NCBI GenBank assembly: GCA_040007095.1
Contig: JBDTVS010000072.1
Coordinates: 1-64,000 of the forward strand
Length of the DNA: 64,000 nucleotides
Direction: 5' to 3'
From: JBDTVS01 sp040007095
GTDB lineage: Bacteria; Acidobacteriota; Vicinamibacteria; Vicinamibacterales; CAVVIG01
Both the position numbers and the translations under genes were made by a program. Below, piece by piece: positions 29,601-37,233 of the stretch. Within the stretch, counting starts at the first letter, position 1; each line of letters opens with the position of its first letter. A model generated the notes under the pieces. The model ran no database searches. It saw nothing but the letters and a program-made list of their open reading frames with translations, and was not told the DNA's origin.

Positions 29601-29656
29601 GGCAGGTCCGCGATCGCCTTACCGAACCCCGACCTGGAACGCGCTCGTCACCGTAA
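26630..29656 (+). CDS. Zinc-ribbon Ser/Thr kinase with C-terminal TPR-like repeats
   Basis: A 1008-residue protein. It begins with a double CxxC ribbon (CLSCGAELP...CSHC), then a linker and a kinase domain from about 75 to 350 with GVGGMGAVY, HRDLKPANI near 200, DFGIA and MAPEQARG. A membrane helix lies near 375-395 (VAAIVAVLVAAGGGLWWY), so the kinase is cytoplasmic and the rest periplasmic. The external part starts with a TolB-N-like domain (VSVVIADLDNRTGDPTFDR) and continues with about 400 residues of helical TPR-type repeats. Such proteins are frequent in Acidobacteriota; substrates are unknown. No partner gene is adjacent. Confidence 0.92.
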   Translation: MTCLSCGAELPASETSCSHCSAAGADSFATVVSARSPFDNPTILSTPAPASETPRGAARTSERTLKGGEPFGTRYHIIRALGVGGMGAVYHAWDTELAEAIAIKVIRPEVLADAAGASDIETRFKHELLLARQVSHRNVVRIHDLGNIDGIKFITMAYVEGTDLATLLKREGSLDIPRALRIMRAVLDGVRAAHAAGIVHRDLKPANIMIRNDGEALVMDFGIARSIVAPAATAAAVVPFPAGIGRAPAPLPGATLHNAVVGTLHYMAPEQARGTDTDQRADVYALGLILYDMIAGRYRADHAESAVAELESRMSASPPALKTIVPAVSQALSDIVARCLEPDRDRRFASADALMDTLARFDANGEPLRVKRVVGLPMVAAIVAVLVAAGGGLWWYQRQQIPAAPHDPVSVVIADLDNRTGDPTFDRTLEPMIKRALEGAGFITAYDRNGLRGLGARPRDRFDEAGAREVAVQHGLGVVIAGAIEPDGGGFRLSLRARQSVAGTETVTTQGRATTKDQVVDTTMRLVERVRQALGDDSSASSQQFAMASLSASSFEVVRLYANAMAAQSANRFEEARDQAAKAVTSDPKFGIGYLVLAVSSRYLGRMDDVRKYLAEALSHLDGMTERERYQTRGFSYVVSGDYEQCVKEYSELLVRYPSDVAGRNQLALCLSSLRRMRPAMDAMREIVKVLPKQPLFRDNLALYANYASDFTAAEQEARQVEGQDAYATLALAFAQLGQGDLTGAKKTYEELAAMNGPGASLAASGLGDLASVEGRFSEAVRILRAGATADVIAKNPEAAAAKLVAAAYAELSQGRGRAAIDLATDALQQNAAIKIRFLAGRTFIEAGDADRARPLIDALGKELFAEPRAYAKLLEGVAVLKQGDARQAAVLMRDANVMFDTWIGQFDLGRAALAAGATTQADSAFDACLNARRGEAIALFVDEEPTFAYWPQGYYYQGLVREALHNAGAAESFRRYLSLRAQSTADPLVRQVRDRLTEPRPGTRSSP

Positions 29657-29861
29657 CACCTGGCGCCACGGCGTTGATTTGCACCTCGTAGGTCCCCACC
29701 GGCAATCTCACGCCCGCCACATCCTTCGTCTGCGGGTTGAACTTCCACGTGCGTGAAGGCTGGTCGTAGCGCAGGTTGCTCGATCGGCTGCTCCGCCATG
29801 CCCACGTGCTCAAATGCGGGCCGCGGAGCTGGCACACGAAAGTGCAGACGGACTTGCGCAT
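29619..29861 (-). pseudogene. Detached C-terminal domain of the neighbouring protease
   Basis: The end of this frame (TWKFNPQTKDVAG then VGTYEVQINAVAPGVTVTSAF) resembles the last strands of PxKF/Ig-like domains that close secreted proteins. It lies directly downstream of the protease gene on the same strand but in another frame. It probably belonged to that protein before a frameshift near 29935, and its first 30 residues are themselves out of frame. Confidence 0.5.
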
Positions 29862-29883
29862 GGAAGAAGCGACGAAGTAGAAC

Positions 29884-32800
29884 TCAGTGGTCTTGGCCGC
29901 CGCGTCCGTATTTGCCGGTTTTGAGTTGTCGATCAGTGGCCGGTTTTGCCCTGTCCACCGAGGGACACGGGACGTCGACGTTCACCGTCGCGACGTTTGA
30001 GTCGTCGCTCATCGCCACGGCCGTGTCGCGCCACGTGCCAGTGTTCACGCGGTATGTAAACGAATCGGCGCCGCAGCCGCTGTAGGCGAACGCGCCGTTC
30101 GGTTGCAAAGCCACCGAGCCGTGCGCCGGCGGAGTGACGAGCACGGCGGTCCAGTTGGACTTCACGAGGACGCCATTGACGAAGACCCCATCCGCGTCGG
30201 TGTCGTTGTCGAACACGTTTCCGGCCGCGACGCCCGTCGGGTAATAGTCGTCGATTGCGACCGGCGCGTCGTTCTGCGCCTGCACGCGAGCAAAGACCGA
30301 CGGCACGCTCTTGCTCGAGCCGAAGATCGTCTGGACCCAAAAAGTAAAGGTCTGCCTGTCCGGCAGCTCTTCGCTGTCGACGCGCGTCGTCGCGTGCGAA
30401 TCGGGATGAAAATCCGGAATCTGCACGACGACGCTCGATCCCGTCACGACGTGCCCGAGCACCCGCGAGACGATCGTGCCGTCTCCAAAGCCCTCGTTGG
30501 ACACCGCCCATGCGATGCGATTGCGATGCAGCGGCGTTGGCGGAATCGGAGCGGCGCATGCGTCGACGCCGGTGCCGCCGAGGACGCAGGCGCTCACCGG
30601 ATTGGGCGCGGCATGACCGGTGGCTTCGATCAAGTCCTGGTCGAGTTCGGTGCCGCCGATCTGCGCGAGGTAGGCGCCGCCGCCGTACGCAATGCCGCCC
30701 GCATAGGCGATGCCGCCCGCGTACGGAATACCACCTGCGTATGCGATCCCTCCGCCGTACGCGATGCCGTCGGCGAGCGGCGTGCCGCCTCCGTATGGAA
30801 TGCCGCCGCCGTACGCAATGCCGCCGCCGTAGGCGATGCCACCGCCGTAGGCGATGCCGCCGGCATACGGAATGCCACCGCCGTAGGCGATGCCGCCGCC
30901 GTACGCAATGCCGCCGCCGTACGCGATGCCGCCGCCGTACGCAATGCCGCCGGCATACGGAATGCCGCCGCCGTAGGCGATGCCACCGCCGTACGCAATC
31001 CCGCCCGCGTACGGAATGCCGTCGGCAGCTTGTCCGCCGGCATAGCTGATCCCGCCGGCGTACGCGATGCCACCCGCGTAGGCGATACCAGACGACACGC
31101 CCGCGGCGTTCGCGCCGGCGCCAATCCGGTCCAGACGAATCTGTGTGATGTCGTTCGCGCCGGCAAGCGTCTGCTCAAGCACGCCGTCGAAGTTCACATC
31201 CTCGGCAAAGCCGCTGTCGATCGCGCTGCCGTTTTGCGCCCAGTCGATCACGCTGCCGACGCCATCATCCTCGACCCGCGCGACTGGCGGTTCGAGGTAG
31301 ATCGGCTTGCCGTCGGGACCCATGACGGGATGGCCCGACCCATCGAGGTGGACCAGGAGCGGCGAACCGTCGCAATGGAGCGAGGCCGCGGGTGAGCCGA
31401 GAATGGAGGTAATGCCGCCAGGCGCAAGCGGTGCGTACCAGGCGGTCCGATACTTCGGCCCGCCGAGCAGCGGCCCGTCGAACAGATTCGTCTCGCCCAG
31501 CGTCGAGTCTCCGGTCAGTCCGAGCCGCGTCCCCGAGTAGTCGATCTGCGGCGTGCCGTCGGCCGCAATCAGGCCGTGCAGCTGATGCAGGTAGCTCATG
31601 CTGCTCTGGTAATTCGGCTTGCAGTTCGGTTCGACAGACGTGTGCATCCGCCGCACCCCGCCGACTGTCACCGGCGTGAACGTCGGCGGCCCGCCGCCAT
31701 GCCACAGTCCGAGCAGGTGCCCGATTTCGTGGGTCATCGTCGACGCCTGGAAGAAGTCGGTGCCGAGGAAATCGCTCGAGAGGCCGAGCGTGATCAGCAC
31801 GCTCTCGCCGGGAAGATCGGCGACGCCGGATACGCGCTGCGGCGCGTGAAACTCGGGATTCGGCTCATTGCCGCTCGTGCATGCGCCAGTCTCGGACAGG
31901 GTCGAGGCGGCGAGGAACTGTGCGACGGTCGGTGACGCGACCCCCGATGGCAGGCACGGGAACGGCGATCGCGCCTCGCCGCGCGCATGGGCGAACAACA
32001 CCGTTCGGAAGACGTTGTTGCGCACCGGATCGAACCGGCGGCGGCACGGCGGATCGAGCGGTCCACGCGCTGCGCAGTCGGCGAGGCCGTTCGCGTCGAG
32101 CTCTGCGCCGGAATCACTCACCCACGCATCTCGTATCTGCTGATACTGCAGCTTCCAGCTGACGGTCCCGGCAAACTCGGGGAACTGACACCACGGCTCG
32201 ACGGCAGGGTTGCACGCCTGTTCGGCAATCTTCTCGCCGCCGCGCGCGAGCGACTCGTCGCCGCTGTCGCCGCCGGCGCCCGATCCGATCAAGTAGGTGT
32301 CGGCGATGGTGTCAGCGGCATTTACGGCGTTTCGATACGCCGACGGCGGACCGACGTCGAAATGCGCGTGGATGCCAGCTCGGTCGAGCGCGTCGCCGGC
32401 CAGCTTCAGCGCTGCGGGACGCGGCATGTGATCGTGTGGCGGCGCCGTGACGGTGACCTGGCCCTTCGCCGGATTGTAGGGAGCCGATGGCGACCCGTAT
32501 GACTGCGGTTCGGTGGTCTTCATCGCCGTGACTTCGACGAACAAGTCCTTTTGGCCGACCACCGCGCCCATCGCTTTGAGCTTCGGATACGGCTGCCCGT
32601 TCGGATCGAGCAGAGTGTCGACGCCAAACGGCGACGGATCCTCCATGATGTCGAGCAGGCCGTCGCCATCGCTGTCGTCCACCGCGGTGCCGAAGACGGT
32701 TGCCGCGAGCGCGAGGCAGTCGTACGGTTCCGGCCTGCCGTGCGCGATCTCCGCGGTTGCCTGCTCTCCGTACCGCCCGGCAACGGTGAGGCGATCCATC

Positions 32801-33735
32801 GCCGCTGACACGTCGAAGGTTGGCGCAGACCACGCCCGATCGGCCGTTCCGCCGCTCCCGCCAAACACGCCGGCGCCGATCGCGGCACCGTTGAAGACCA
32901 GTTGGGTGGTGCCGCTTGGGGCGCGTATTGCCGCAATTTCGGTGAGCTGCGCGCTCGCCCCGGTACCGTGCTTCGCGCGAAGAAACCCGCGAATCAGTTG
33001 CAGCGTGGTCTCGTTCGGCGCCTGCAGGTACGCTCCGTCGTAAACGACGATGCGGCGAAGGGCGGCGGCTGGATTCGGATCCTGATACACCACGAACAGC
33101 GTCGCGCCGGCGCTCTGTGGTGTGTGGTGGACCGAGCCCGCTTCGGGCAGCGTGACCGTATTCATCGGCTCGCCGGCGGCGAGCAGATCGACGTCATTGA
33201 CCAGCCGGCGGCCGGTCGGATTGCCGTTCTCGTCGCGTTCGATGGCCAGCAGCGGGAGCACGTCGGCACGGAATTCAGTGAGCGTCGCGCCGCCGCTGCT
33301 CCAGCATGGCGCGTAGCTTCCAGTGAGCGGCGTGTCGACGCCGCGAACGAGGGTCAGATCACGGTCGCGGAACCTGGCGCCCACGGTTTCGCCGGGCGAA
33401 CTCCAGATCGTCTCCCAGTAGAGGTAGGCGGCGACGATCGTCGCGCCCTCGGGCACCACACGTGTGGTGCTCGTGCCCAGGTGCATCACGCCGGTCTGAA
33501 AACCAGTAGTGTTCGTCGCCGGCTGAAGATCGACGCTCGCGGTCGCGTAGTTTCCCGTAATCGTGAAGCTGAGCGAATATGGTAGAGGCGGAGCGCTGGC
33601 ACCGGCGGCGGGTCCACGAGTCTGGTGCGCTATGAAGACGGCCGCGATCGCTGCGGCAGCGGCGAACGCGCGAAGACGCGAGTCGCGCAGTCGGAAGACA
33701 CGCCCGAAGAGTCGGTAGCTGTTAGTAAATGTCAT
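29884..33735 (-). CDS. Secreted zinc metalloprotease-like protein with Gly-Ile-x-Tyr hexapeptide array
   Basis: A protein of 1283 residues. A signal-like helix near residue 25-40 (AFAAAAAIAAVFIAHQ) suggests export. A calcium-binding type motif DDSDGDGLLDIMED lies near 365. The zinc site HEIGHLLGLWH at about 669-679 fits the HExxHxxGxxH metzincin pattern, with a Met-turn candidate in QSSMSYLH. From about 881 to 1026 runs a repeat of GIAYGG/GIPYAG units, followed by an Ig/cadherin-like domain (APVAIDDYYPT, NVFDNDTDADG). The frame ends in an uncharacteristic tail, see the adjacent fragment. No ribosome site is visible for the ATG at 33735; a TTG at 33750 is the alternative. Substrate unknown. 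Confidence 0.8.
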   Translation of the reverse strand: MTFTNSYRLFGRVFRLRDSRLRAFAAAAAIAAVFIAHQTRGPAAGASAPPLPYSLSFTITGNYATASVDLQPATNTTGFQTGVMHLGTSTTRVVPEGATIVAAYLYWETIWSSPGETVGARFRDRDLTLVRGVDTPLTGSYAPCWSSGGATLTEFRADVLPLLAIERDENGNPTGRRLVNDVDLLAAGEPMNTVTLPEAGSVHHTPQSAGATLFVVYQDPNPAAALRRIVVYDGAYLQAPNETTLQLIRGFLRAKHGTGASAQLTEIAAIRAPSGTTQLVFNGAAIGAGVFGGSGGTADRAWSAPTFDVSAAMDRLTVAGRYGEQATAEIAHGRPEPYDCLALAATVFGTAVDDSDGDGLLDIMEDPSPFGVDTLLDPNGQPYPKLKAMGAVVGQKDLFVEVTAMKTTEPQSYGSPSAPYNPAKGQVTVTAPPHDHMPRPAALKLAGDALDRAGIHAHFDVGPPSAYRNAVNAADTIADTYLIGSGAGGDSGDESLARGGEKIAEQACNPAVEPWCQFPEFAGTVSWKLQYQQIRDAWVSDSGAELDANGLADCAARGPLDPPCRRRFDPVRNNVFRTVLFAHARGEARSPFPCLPSGVASPTVAQFLAASTLSETGACTSGNEPNPEFHAPQRVSGVADLPGESVLITLGLSSDFLGTDFFQASTMTHEIGHLLGLWHGGGPPTFTPVTVGGVRRMHTSVEPNCKPNYQSSMSYLHQLHGLIAADGTPQIDYSGTRLGLTGDSTLGETNLFDGPLLGGPKYRTAWYAPLAPGGITSILGSPAASLHCDGSPLLVHLDGSGHPVMGPDGKPIYLEPPVARVEDDGVGSVIDWAQNGSAIDSGFAEDVNFDGVLEQTLAGANDITQIRLDRIGAGANAAGVSSGIAYAGGIAYAGGISYAGGQAADGIPYAGGIAYGGGIAYGGGIPYAGGIAYGGGIAYGGGIAYGGGIAYGGGIPYAGGIAYGGGIAYGGGIAYGGGIPYGGGTPLADGIAYGGGIAYAGGIPYAGGIAYAGGIAYGGGAYLAQIGGTELDQDLIEATGHAAPNPVSACVLGGTGVDACAAPIPPTPLHRNRIAWAVSNEGFGDGTIVSRVLGHVVTGSSVVVQIPDFHPDSHATTRVDSEELPDRQTFTFWVQTIFGSSKSVPSVFARVQAQNDAPVAIDDYYPTGVAAGNVFDNDTDADGVFVNGVLVKSNWTAVLVTPPAHGSVALQPNGAFAYSGCGADSFTYRVNTGTWRDTAVAMSDDSNVATVNVDVPCPSVDRAKPATDRQLKTGKYGRGGQDH
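30670..31092 (-). repeat. 18-bp coding minisatellite (hexapeptide array)
   Basis: About 24 tandem units of 18 bases encode G-I-[AP]-Y-[AG]-G. Roughly 22 are regular; one is GQAAD (15 bases) and one is GTPLAD. Synonymous third-base differences between units (GTACGC, GTAGGC, GCATAC) show that the array is old enough to have drifted while the peptide was kept. Confidence 0.9.
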
Positions 33736-33830
33736 ATTGGGGAGGCGCAAGGGGAAACAGGATGATACTCTTTGTGCTCCCGTTCCGCCGCCGATAATTG
33801 TGTGAATTCGGTAAATTCTTTTAAGTAGTG
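33736..33830. promoter_or_regulatory. Divergent promoter region
   Basis: This 95-bp gap separates two divergent starts and is the most AT-rich stretch nearby, especially 33795-33826 (GATAATTGTGTG and TAAATTCTTTTAAG). It must hold promoters for both the protease and the phosphatase gene, but no box can be assigned with certainty. Confidence 0.4.
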
Positions 33831-34961
33831 ATGTCTCCGTTCGACCCAGACGAATTCCAGAACACTCTCGTCAGTGCCCGCAAGCCGGCTGACACGCCCC
33901 CGGAGCCGGACAAGCTCGGCCATTATCTGGTCGCCGTCGCGGGAACCGACCCAGGACGCATCGACGAAATCACACCGGCGCCGATCACCATCGGGCGCGA
34001 TCCGAAGCAGACCGTCGTGTTCGCGGATACAGAGCTCTCGCGCGCCCACGTCCGCTTCTGGCTCGAGAACGGCAGCGCCGTCGTCGAGGATCTCCGATCG
34101 ACGAATGGCACCTTTGTCGACGGGCGGCGGATTGCCGATTGCACGCCGCTGTCCGACGGCGCCCTGGTCCGCGCCGGCCAGCAGATCCTGAAGTACGAGC
34201 GACGGACCCGCGAGGAGGTGACGCGCGCGCTGGAGCTCCGTCGCGAGCTCGAGAGGGCGCAGCAGTACGTGTTGTCCCAACTGCCGCCGCCGATCGACGG
34301 GCGCGTTTGCGCCACTTGGCACTTCGTCCCATCGTCGCAGCTCGGCGGCGATTCCTTCGGATATGGCTGGATCGATGACGACACGTTCGTCTTCTATCTC
34401 ATCGACGTATCGGGCCACGGCGTCGGCGCCGCAATGCATTCGGTGGCGGTCATGAATGTGCTCCGGCAGCGGGCGCTCCCTGACGTCGACTTCGCGGATC
34501 CGGGTGCGGTGCTCTCGAACCTGAACGAACGGTTCCAGATGGATACCCACGACGGCATGTATTTCACGATCTGGTACGGCGTGTATCGAGGTGAGGCTCG
34601 GCGCCTCGTTTTTAGCGCCGCTGGCCATCACGCCGCGTATCTCGTGAGCGGGGGCGACGCGCCGGTGCCGATCGGCCTGTCCGACTTGATGATTGGGGCC
34701 GTCCCAGCCGTCACGTACGTCACAAGCGAGACCACGTTGCCTCCCGATAGCACCGTCTATCTCTTCAGCGACGGCGTGTTCGAGATCGTGACGAAGGAGG
34801 AGCAGCCGTGGCGGCTCGGAGACTTCGTGGCGCTGCTCGCGGCCGACAACGTCGGGAAGCAGCGGCCGACACCGGCCTGGCTGTATGATTCGGTGAAGGC
34901 GCGCGTGAAGAACGGCGCGTTTGACGACGATTTCTCGCTCGTCTCGATAATGTTCGCGTAG
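33831..34961 (+). CDS. FHA domain-SpoIIE/PP2C phosphatase
   Basis: A 376-residue protein with an FHA phosphothreonine-binding domain (about 25-115: ITIGRD, SRAHVRF, LRSTNGTFVDG), a short coiled linker (RRELERAQQYVLSQLPPP) and a SpoIIE-type PP2C domain with metal-binding Asp in GGDSFGY, LIDVSGHGVGAAM and FSDGVFE, ending in FDDDFSLV. In partner-switching systems this enzyme dephosphorylates a STAS protein; the FHA domain would couple it to Ser/Thr kinases. ATG 33831 is chosen; a GTG lies directly before it. It heads a short operon with the STAS and anti-sigma kinase genes. Confidence 0.9.
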   Translation: MSPFDPDEFQNTLVSARKPADTPPEPDKLGHYLVAVAGTDPGRIDEITPAPITIGRDPKQTVVFADTELSRAHVRFWLENGSAVVEDLRSTNGTFVDGRRIADCTPLSDGALVRAGQQILKYERRTREEVTRALELRRELERAQQYVLSQLPPPIDGRVCATWHFVPSSQLGGDSFGYGWIDDDTFVFYLIDVSGHGVGAAMHSVAVMNVLRQRALPDVDFADPGAVLSNLNERFQMDTHDGMYFTIWYGVYRGEARRLVFSAAGHHAAYLVSGGDAPVPIGLSDLMIGAVPAVTYVTSETTLPPDSTVYLFSDGVFEIVTKEEQPWRLGDFVALLAADNVGKQRPTPAWLYDSVKARVKNGAFDDDFSLVSIMFA

Positions 34962-35035
34962 TCCGTTCGAGTGCCTGTTACCATGCCGTCACACCGCTTC
35001 CGGTAGCATCGGCACCTGCATCTGAGGCATACACC

Positions 35036-35380
35036 GTGCAGCTTGAGATCAGCACCCTCGGAGATCGTCTTGTCAAGATCGCGCTTGCTGGCCGGCTCGA
35101 CACCCAGGGCGTCGAGCGCGTGGAAACGAAATTCGTGTCCGCGATCGTGCCGCAGGGCAACGATGCCATCGTCGATCTTTCGGCCGTCGACTACATCACG
35201 TCGATGGGCATTCGCATGCTCATCTTGACGGCGCGCAGCCTGAAACTGCGGGAACGCAAGCTGGCGCTGTACGGAGTCAACCCGCTGGTCGGCGAGGTGT
35301 TCGAGGCGGTGGCGCTGCAGAAGATCATCCCGATCTGCGTCACCGAGTCCGAAGCGCTCGCCGCGGTTCAGTCGGCGTAG
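35036..35380 (+). CDS. STAS-domain anti-sigma factor antagonist
   Basis: A 114-residue STAS domain (LEISTLGDRLVKIALAGRLD) with the phosphorylatable serine in the conserved loop DYITSMGIRML near residue 61. GTG 35036 is preceded by GAGG. It is the natural substrate of the SpoIIE-type phosphatase upstream and the kinase downstream; the unphosphorylated form would bind the kinase and release its target. Confidence 0.9.
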   Translation: MQLEISTLGDRLVKIALAGRLDTQGVERVETKFVSAIVPQGNDAIVDLSAVDYITSMGIRMLILTARSLKLRERKLALYGVNPLVGEVFEAVALQKIIPICVTESEALAAVQSA

Positions 35381-35386
35381 CACCGC

Positions 35387-35818
35387 ATGGTCGCCTCATC
35401 GGGTCCCACCGGCCAGCACACGCTCCGGTTTCCCGCGACTCTCGACGGGTTCACGTCAGCGAGCGAGTCGCTTCGCCGTCTGCTCGACGCCGAGCGCGTC
35501 GACGGACGCGGGCGGCGCAACGTCGAGCTCGCGTTCGAGGAAATCTGCACGAACATCGTCCGGCACGGCCGGCCGCGAAGCGACGTCGAAGTGACGCTGC
35601 TGTTCGGCGGCGACGAGGTTCTGCTGACGTTCGAAGACGATGGCATCGCATTCGATCCGCTCGGACATCCCGACCCGGACGTACCCGCGTCACTCGAGCT
35701 GGCGCGGATCGGTGGGCTCGGCGTATTCCTGGTGAAGAAGCTCGCCGCGCGCATCCAATACGAACGCACGCCGCAACAACGCAACCGAGTGACTGTCGCG
35801 ATCGCCGCCGCCCCCTAG
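35387..35818 (+). CDS. Anti-sigma regulatory Ser/Thr kinase (RsbW-like HATPase)
   Basis: A 143-residue GHKL ATPase with N-box EEICTNIVRHG near 49, G1 box DDGIAFDP and G2 box GGLGVFLVK. The gene starts six bases after the STAS gene. Such kinases phosphorylate the STAS partner and hold a sigma factor or another output. No sigma gene lies next to it, so the output is unknown. Confidence 0.9.
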   Translation: MVASSGPTGQHTLRFPATLDGFTSASESLRRLLDAERVDGRGRRNVELAFEEICTNIVRHGRPRSDVEVTLLFGGDEVLLTFEDDGIAFDPLGHPDPDVPASLELARIGGLGVFLVKKLAARIQYERTPQQRNRVTVAIAAAP

Positions 35819-35840
35819 CAGCCAGAGCCCAGGACGTGAT

Positions 35841-35870
35841 CGTCGTGTTGGCGGGAGTTGGAACACGACG
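35841..35870 (+). terminator. Hairpin after the partner-switching operon
   Basis: CGTCGTGTT and AACACGACG form a 9-bp stem with a 12-base loop 23 bases after the last stop of the operon. It lacks a T-run but lies where a terminator is expected. Confidence 0.5.
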
Positions 35871-36073
35871 CAGTGATCGTTCGTTCGCGACATGAGTCGG
35901 CGCGCTCACGTTCAAGGCCAAGTCGGCTGAACGAACATGACTTTTCAGGCGTCATAATCGCTCGCCTTGACGATAGATGCTATGTAGGCACCGACCAGGC
36001 GGCTGAAGAGTACGGGCCGCCGCGTTAAGCCTCCCGCCATGTGCTCGTTGGGCACAACAAGGAGGGAGCTGGT

Positions 36074-36190
36074 ATGACCGCGACGACCCTGCGCGAGTGT
36101 AACGCACCTGGTACGACGTTGATGCTGGCCTTTGATCTTGGGAGTACGAAGTGGACGCTCGGGTTCACCACCGCGCCGGCGCAGCGCCCG
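36074..36190 (+). pseudogene. IS110-family transposase, N-terminal fragment
   Basis: ATG 36074 has a strong GGAGGGAG site and about 40 residues (TLMLAFDLGSTKWTLGFTTA, then PAQRPRIRT) match the RuvC-like start of IS110/IS1111 transposases, including the first Asp. Similarity ends abruptly at about 36190 and the frame continues into unrelated DNA. Confidence 0.65.
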
Positions 36191-36257
36191 CGCATTCGCA
36201 CTCTGGGCGCTGAGCCAGGCAGTCCGCATCGGCCCTGTCCTCTCCGGCAGCCTGAGG

Positions 36258-36380
36258 ACGTGTCAACGGAGCGGGAAGCGTGTGCTGACCGGCGACGGGC
36301 CGCTCGGCCTCGCGATTGCGCGCGATCGCGACGGGACCTTTCGAGCCGCGGCTGCTGCCCGAGCACGACAAGATCCTTGA
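36258..36380 (+). pseudogene. IS256-family transposase fragment
   Basis: GKRVLTGDGPLGLAIARDRD and, after one extra T, TFEPRLLPEHDKIL reproduce the stretch before the catalytic domain of IS256 transposases (relatives have DRDGxFEP). About 40 residues survive, with a frameshift inside. Confidence 0.6.
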
Positions 36381-36389
36381 GAGCGACAT

Positions 36390-36510
36390 GTCCTTGAAGC
36401 TGGCACCAGGCGGAATCGTGATCGGCGCGTAGGGTTGGCCCGCGTACTTGTCGCTGACGTACTTGATGAAGAGGAGCACTGCGGCGGCGATCAACAGGCG
36501 CGTGGATCCG
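36390..36510 (-). pseudogene. Type I restriction-modification HsdM, N-terminal fragment
   Basis: LLFIKYVSDKYAGQPYAPI followed by PPGASFKDM is the beginning of HsdM methyltransferase subunits. About 35 residues are present, antisense to the IS256 remnant next to it. The stretch 36511-36789 after it contains nothing I recognise. Confidence 0.6.
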
Positions 36511-36789
36511 CGTGCTGAGGTACGTCGCCTGGCGCCAGATTGCACGCAAAGATCACGAACCGGCGGATTAGCGTGAAGGTCGCGCGCGAAAAATCGTGGA
36601 AGATCGCTTGGGGCATTTTTCTCACGGGCCTATTTACCTGCCGCTCGATATGCACACGTTCACGCCGCGTCCCGGCCACATCATCCATCCCCTCCTGGCG
36701 ACTCATGCGGCGCTCCCGGTGTCGCGTCTGACGTCCACATCGCCGTGTCAGGTCTGCACGGGATGCGGGTGTGAAATTGCTCCGAACCG

Positions 36790-37182
36790 TTGAACGTGGG
36801 CATCGACCAGGCGCGGACGCTACTCAACCGGGTCCCGGCGCTTCAGCGTCCCAGCGATCTGGACCTGCTCGTGTTCTTCGCAAGACATCCGCACCCCCTG
36901 CTCTCCACGGAGCAGTTCGCTCGGCTGCTGGGCTACCCGATCGAGGAGATCGCCCGGTCGCTGGGTGTGCTCCTGACCGCGGGCTTTGTCACGCGCGCGC
37001 AGCAACAGAATAGGACCCGACCCGCCCGGATGTACGGGTTCTCACCGCCGGACGCGACCGCCGACGTGCTGGCCGCCCTGGTGGAGCAAGCATCCACACG
37101 CGAAGGACGTGTGGCGCTAAGGCTCGCGTTGACAGAGTCGCAGGCCGCCGCCCCGCCCGCGATCAGCGACGGCCAGCCGTGA
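36790..37182 (+). CDS. Winged-helix regulator-like protein upstream of KaiC
   Basis: A protein of up to 130 residues with a helix-turn-helix pattern: LDLLVFFARHPHPLLSTEQF, LLGYPIEEIARSLGVLLTAG and FVTRAQQ, followed by a wing. The C-terminal part is helical. Start is TTG 36790 or GTG 36796, neither with a good ribosome site. It precedes the KaiC gene by 51 bases on the same strand, so it is probably co-transcribed and may regulate this locus. The target is unknown. Confidence 0.65.
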   Translation: MNVGIDQARTLLNRVPALQRPSDLDLLVFFARHPHPLLSTEQFARLLGYPIEEIARSLGVLLTAGFVTRAQQQNRTRPARMYGFSPPDATADVLAALVEQASTREGRVALRLALTESQAAAPPAISDGQP

Positions 37183-37233
37183 TCACTACCACAACACCTG
37201 CCGTGTGATGGCGACTGGGAGGAGGAAGGCGTG

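Noticed and set aside
30670..31092. CRISPR array
   Set aside because: The regular short repeats have no unique spacers; the unit is 18 bases, continuous, and in frame within a protein gene.
36074..36427. 118-residue gene with a strong ribosome site
   Set aside because: Only the first 40 residues match IS110 transposases; the remainder is a low-complexity Arg-rich reading of IS256 and HsdM scraps in wrong frames.
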